NCBI GenBank assembly: GCA_947044365.1
Contig: OX345636.1
Coordinates: forward strand, 59,461,537 to 59,525,536
Length of the DNA: 64,000 bases
DNA from: Petrosia ficiformis
Taxonomy: Eukaryota; Porifera; Demospongiae; Haplosclerida; Petrosiidae
Direction of reading: 5' to 3'
In this document: positions 59,011-64,000 of the stretch, piece by piece
Layout: the number at the start of each line of letters is the position of its first letter
Numbering within the stretch: the first letter of the stretch is position 1
Translations under genes and position numbers: made by a program
The notes under the pieces: generated by a model
The model's database searches: none
The model's input: only the letters and a program-made list of their open reading frames with translations
What the model was told of the DNA's origin: nothing

Positions 59011-60105
59011 TTGAATATCAATTGACCAAGCTCCCTGAATTTACTAATTTTCTTAACTATACATGTACATGTACATGTATGTGATACAAGTATAATTATA
59101 TATTAGGATCATGGAAAGTAACTGTCCATACAAAAGCATAAGGAAATGCTATATAGTATATACATGTATGTGCACAAAACCTCTCGTCCCTTTGTGTTTG
59201 GGAATGATTTTCTTTTTGTGTTTGTCACACATATACTATCTATTTCATCAATTACTGAAGTGTTATTTAATGACTTTGTGTTTCAGTACTAACATTTGTG
59301 TATTACACATGAGCTTTTATAAAACCAAAACATCGACTATTCTCACTTTCATTGGACTAGTATGCATGGAGCATCATATCATATAGCTCACATTCTCTAG
59401 TTATAAACATACATGTAGAATATATGACTTTAGAGGCATTCAAATGTGATGTTGGACAAAAGAAAGTAATATCCAACCACAGTAACCAGTAATCACATAC
59501 CTTTTGGGCTGACCCAACCCACTGATGTTATTTAATGACAATGAATAGCATTATAAGTATAAATTAAAGGGTATATAATATAAAAATTAACAATACCCTT
59601 ACTGTAATACCACACCCATTATTACTGACCCAATCCTCTAGCGTCATTTTATATACTTAGATATGCTAAAAATGTAGTGGGTCTGATAGGAAATGTTATA
59701 CTGAGAAGAATTTAATATTTGATAATAAAAAAAGACATGCATGTACCGACACTTTAAAACCACATACATGAAACATACTCCTTTGGTTTTGTGTTCTATA
59801 CTCAGACTGAGAATATAATTAAGATAAAATGACCTTAAATGTCGTTGTGGATGTAAATATTATTAGTTTAGGTAAACTGTATAATATACTTATGTATCAT
59901 GACCTATAACTACGTGTACATGTATGTATAATTATGAAGTGAGTACACAGCTTATACATTGTGACATATACATGTATCATAAACCACTTTTATGTATGTA
60001 GATGTCCTTATACCTCTTTTATTTTTAAATTCAACTTGTTTTTATAAATGTCAATGAAATATTTGATGAATATCATGTAACAAATTGTATAAAATCTCAA
60101 CTGTA
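59010..60105 (+). repeat. About 1.1-kb repeat, copy A
   Basis: Shares AGCTCCCTGAATTTACTAAT, TTTGTCACACATA, CATTACTGAAGTGTTA-type sequence, ATGTGATGTTGGACAAAAGA and CATTCTCTAGTTAT with copy B (62080-63215). In reverse it matches copy C, including the distal part AAATATTTGATGAATATCATG (copy C: CATGATATTCATCAAATATTT). No convincing ORF and no terminal repeats seen. Confidence 0.85.
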
Positions 60106-60320
60106 TACCTAGTGAATTGACCACCAAAGTCAGAGATTTCTAAGAGATTTAACATTACCTACCTGACAAGTTTACAATCATTCACTTTCTGCTTTTCTGA
60201 CAGTAATGAAGCTTGATAGCAACTTTTTATCCCTTCATTGTAAAACAGTTGATGTTAATGTGTATATGTACATGTATATCAGGATGATGTATTAATACTC
60301 CACTCTCTATATGGAATAAC
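60106..60320. other. Spacer, nothing recognised
   Basis: Short AT-rich sequence between copy A and the GTCAC repeats. Confidence 0.5.
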
Positions 60321-60324
60321 CAGA

Positions 60325-60455
60325 TATATCACTACTGTCACATTAGTCACTACTGTCACAGTAGTCACTACTGTCACACTAGACTTTCAATATAGTAATA
60401 GTATGACTATTGTTACTTCTTTGATAATAGTCACTACTGTCACAATAGTTTAGTA
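60325..60455 (-). repeat. Degenerate GTCACTACTGTCAC repeats
   Basis: CACTACTGTCACATTAGTCA and related words recur. They are the reverse orientation of the GTGACAGTAGTGAC repeats at 61420-62085. Confidence 0.85.
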
Positions 60456-61419
60456 CTGTGAGTATTATCTCAACATTTTATTGTCAGTTATATGTTTTCA
60501 GAGTATTGTGATAATGAACATTATAATAATGGTAATTATTATATTAAGTTGTTACAATTAACACAAGAGAATTCTTGGAATTAACGTTTTTGCTCCAAGA
60601 TGGTAGATTTGTGTTCCTCTTTGTTGATTGCTTTTGAGGTAGATAGGGAAGGCTGCTCACTTTCCTATTTGTTCCTTAGTCACCAACCATGCTTATCACA
60701 TTGCTAATACAACAATTGTAGGAACCCAAATGGTCAATGGCATAACAACAACTAAGACTAACTACAAGAATTCACCATAGATATAGGGATCAAAAACAAC
60801 CATTCAAAGGGTGACCTTATACACAATGTGTTGATGAATCTCATGAAGTACCTTTCATGGTTCATTGTCATCCATTGAACATTGTATTATAAAAAGTATT
60901 GTTATTTTCATGTTTATCCATGGCATTGATTATAACCCTGAAACAGTGAGCTCTATTTTCTCATTCATTATTGAGCTGACTAAAACAATATCATCTGTTG
61001 GATTTCCTATTTATCAAAGATCTAACACAATCATTAAAAGTGTGTTAGAAAGATTTTGTAAGCATTTCATTATTTAGCAGAAACTCCAACAGAATTAGTT
61101 AGAGATCATTAATCTAACCCTATTTACTGAACATGAACATTCATATACTATGTACACCTTTCCTTGTATTTCTTCAAATATCAACAATTTAAATGATTCC
61201 ATGTTTACTGATACAGTCTAGCTACTTTGTATTCTTATCTTTAAAGCAGTGATTAGTATGATTAGTCAATAATGGCATTTGTAACTACTATCACTGTAGT
61301 CACAATTGTGACATTGAGAGTAAAAGGATGCAGTGCCATGTTGAATAATTATAATGATGTATATACTGTAGTACATGTATACAGTTGTACATGTGTATAT
61401 AATATTAACAATGATAATT
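60456..61419. other. AT-rich with one weak ORF
   Basis: A 70-codon frame at 60865-61077 (with IDYNPETVSSIFSFIIELTK) has a moderately protein-like composition but no start context, splice support or family. I leave it unassigned. Confidence 0.35.
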
Positions 61420-62085
61420 CTATCGCAACAGTATAGTGAGTATTGTGACTACATTGTGTGTACATGTATCAGTACTATCACTACTGTGTTGTGACTATTA
61501 TGATATGTCAGCAGTGACTACTGCTACTATTTTGAGTATAGTGACTACTGTAAGTATGTAGTGGTTGATACAATGGTGATATCAATAATGATATATGGTT
61601 ACTAATATCTAGTGACCACATTACTGTGACATGGCATTGTTCCTTACGTTTATGAATATACATGTAGTGTCTAATGTGACAGTAGTGACTGTAGTGACAA
61701 TAGTGATGGTTGTGATAGTAGTAATGAGTACTGTGACCAGTGACATTAGTGACTACTGTGACAGTATTGACTTGTGTGACAGTAGTCACTATTACATGTA
61801 AACTTATGTTCCTATTTTGACTATAGTGACTATTGTGACAGTAGTGTCTACTGTGTGAGTATTCATAACTATGGTCACTACTGTGACAATAGTGACTATT
61901 GTGACAGTAGTGACTACTATGAAATTTGTGTCAGTAGGGTCTATAATGACAATAGTGATATTATTACTATCGTCATTATGGTGAAAATAGTGACTAATGT
62001 GAAAATAGTCGCTAATATAGCAATAGTGATGTTAGTGACTGCTCTTACTATTGTTAGTGACAGTAGTGACTATTGTGATTATTAA
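61420..62085 (+). repeat. Degenerate GTGACAGTAGTGACTACT repeat field
   Basis: Interspersed GTGACWRTAGTGAC and TGACTACTGTGACA words over about 650 bp with irregular spacing. Open frames rich in Ser/Asp/Tyr (plus) or Thr/Val/His (minus) are its translations. Confidence 0.85.
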
Positions 62086-63215
62086 TTGACAGAGCTCCCT
62101 GTATTTAATAATTTTCTTAACTATAAATGTAAATGTGTAAGTGATACAAGCGTAATTGTGTATAAGGACCATGGAAAGTAGGTGTTCAATGTACGTGTGA
62201 GATGAGTTCTCTGACCATAGGAAAGCATGTGGAAATGCTATATGTATGTTCACACATGTATATGTACATACACAAAACCTCTAGTCACTTCATTTTTGGG
62301 AATAATTTCCTTTTGGCGTTTGTCACACATAGATTAATTACTGTCTTTTTTCTTTTTTCATCAATATTACTGAAGTGTTACATGTACACTGTACATGTAG
62401 ATGTATTTAACGAGTTCAGACTTGTTTTAGCTCTAAAATTTAGTATTTTACACATCAGCTTTTATAAAACCAACATAATGAGCAGGGTTGGGGCTGATTA
62501 CACAAGTGTGATTACGATTATGATTATGATGACCCAGAAAAGTTTCTGAATAATTATGATTACGATTACATACCAAAACTTCAGATTATGATTATGATCA
62601 TGATTACTGTAGCGTGATTACACTATGATTATACTATACCACTGCATTCATTTTCAGAAGTGAAGTGTGTTTGGTGATTGTCTTATTCAAACCAATAATG
62701 TCAATTCTTTTCATAATTGCACCGTATAAACATCAGTTTTTCAAAAAGGGTGGATTAAGTTAAACATTAAGTACAACTACATGTACCTGTGTTTGCATGA
62801 TTACATTTTATCGTTGGAATGATTACAGTACTGGTTTAATGGGATTATGATTATGATTATGAATACGCCAATTTCAAGTGATGTGATTATGATTATCATA
62901 TAGTAAAAAGTGTAGTCGATTACAATCGATTACGATTATAATCGCAATCGGCCCCAACCCTGAATTAATGACTATTCTCACTTTCATTGAACTTGCACAC
63001 AAGCATAGGGTGTCTTATTATATCGGTCACATTCTCTGGTTATGAATATACATGTGTACATGTAGAATATACACATGTACATGTATGACTTTAGTGGCAT
63101 GTCAAATGTGATGTTGGACAAAAGAAAGTAACATCCTACCACGCCTAAATGTAGTAACCAGTAACCACACACCATTTGGGCAGACCCAACCCCCTGATGC
63201 TATTTAATGACAATA
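62080..63215 (+). repeat. About 1.1-kb repeat, copy B, interrupted
   Basis: Colinear with the first half of copy A. A 480-bp element (62483-62962) interrupts it between CTTTTATAAAACCAACATAA and TGACTATTCTCACTTTCATT; copy A is continuous there. The copy ends at about 63215, where the inverted copy C begins. Confidence 0.85.
62483..62962. mobile_element. hAT-like element with CAGGGTTGGGGC ends, GATTAC-rich
   Basis: The left end is CAGGGTTGGGGCTGATTAC; inward from the right it reads CAGGGTTGGGGCCGATTGC. The interior is dominated by GATTAC/GATTAT runs. The empty site is copy A near 59335. TAATGA occurs on both sides near the junctions, so a short imperfect target duplication is possible. There is no ORF. 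Confidence 0.75.
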
Positions 63216-64000
63216 GGTATACAGTTTATATTTCATACAATTTTTTACATGATATTCATCAAATATTTCATGGTCATTTATAAAAACAGGTTGAATTGGA
63301 TAATAAAAGGTGTTTAATGACATGTATAGTACATGTACATACAGGAAAGATGTTTATTACAATAGATACAATATAGAAGCTGTACTCACTTTATAATATT
63401 ATATATTATACTAATAAGATTATGATACGTAAGTATATTATACTGTTTATCTAAACCAATAATAGAGTGTAATTATAATGGTTACGTGTACATGTATGTA
63501 TACTGAATTGTGGTGTTGGACATGTATGTCCTTTCTTTAAGAGTGAATATAATTATAATGATATTCATTGTAACATCAAGTGTCAGTTGGGTCAGTCCAA
63601 AGGGGTGTGGTTACTGGTTACTGCATTTGGGTGTGGTTTGATGTTACTTTCTTTTATTCATCATCACATTTAACATGCCTCTAAAGTCATAAATGTATAT
63701 TCATAACCAGAGAATGTGACCTATATAGTAAGATAAAATTAATAACACTTCAGTAATTGATGAAAAAGACAGCAATTGATGTACAAGTATGTGTGACAAA
63801 CACAAAAAGGAAATTGTTCCCCACAATAAAGGGACTAGAGTTTTTGTGTATGTACATGTACACATATAGTGTATATAACATTTCCACGTGCTTTTCTATG
63901 ACCAGAGAATCCATCCCACATATGCATTGGACATTTAATTTCCATTGTCCTTATATATAATTACACGTGTATTACATTCATGTATAGTTAAGGAAATTAT
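63216..64000 (-). repeat. About 1.1-kb repeat, copy C, inverted
   Basis: The reverse complement aligns with copy A in order: 63220-63480 with about 59830-60100, then 63560-63960 with about 59050-59520 (GTTACTGGTTACTGCATTTG, ACTTCAGTAATTGATGAAAA, AAACACAAAAAGGAAATTGT). The part matching about 59540-59810 is missing. It meets copy B tail to tail and runs to the window edge. Confidence 0.8.

Noticed and set aside
61508..62085. Frames rich in SDYCD or TVVTNVT repeats
   Set aside because: Translation of the GTGAC repeat field.

Overview
The window looks like non-microbial, intron-containing metazoan DNA, most likely from a sponge (demosponge). This is an inference from AT-rich sequence saturated with TACATGTA motifs, very short introns (44-56 nt candidates), fragments of animal-type genes and a dense load of small DNA transposons. 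There are no operons, ribosome binding sites or prokaryotic gene clusters. Intact genes are scarce; most coding sequence here is broken.

Layout. (1) 0.2-7.6 kb: an intron-containing relic of MGAT1 (N-acetylglucosaminyltransferase I) on the + strand. Six exons can be recognised by conserved motifs, but the reading frame carries a 1-base deletion, a Trp-to-stop change and an eroded 3' end. Its introns hold minisatellites, SINE fragments, two related foldback elements, two hAT-type elements (one with a perfect 8-bp target duplication and a BED zinc-finger ORF) and a 74-bp MITE inserted in a CA run. A 34-bp minisatellite has multiplied the splice acceptor of exon D. (2) 7.68-38.29 kb: one uninterrupted tandem array of a 90-bp monomer, roughly 335 copies, with length and base variants and higher-order duplications of 1006, 1991, about 2062 and 4940 bp. 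It is non-coding. (3) 38.3-50.4 kb: a repeat-only region. It has two inverted copies of a 390-410 bp MITE, a 4.7-kb inverted repeat (arms about 40.44-41.99 and 43.80-45.18 kb) whose loop holds about 300-bp tandem units, a full-length tRNA-derived SINE inside one of those units, two adjacent perfect palindromes, and a roughly 810-bp insertion carrying a possible 59-codon two-exon gene. (4) 50.4-54.2 kb: foldback elements, a broken RecQ-type helicase fragment and decayed retroelement-like coding DNA between inverted arms. (5) 54.2-58.7 kb: mostly plain AT-rich sequence with a two-exon gene fragment of unknown function that has one frame break. (6) 59-64 kb: three copies of a roughly 1-kb repeat, one inverted and one interrupted by a hAT-like element, around GTGAC-rich degenerate repeats.

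How it fits together. The genes do not form a pathway. The window reads as a repeat-rich, low-constraint chromosomal segment in which gene copies decay while transposons and tandem arrays expand. Several frame breaks are single-base indels, so assembly or sequencing error must be excluded before the genes are called dead; the two TGA-for-Trp changes (MGAT1 exon C, integrase-like fragment) are substitutions and argue for real decay.
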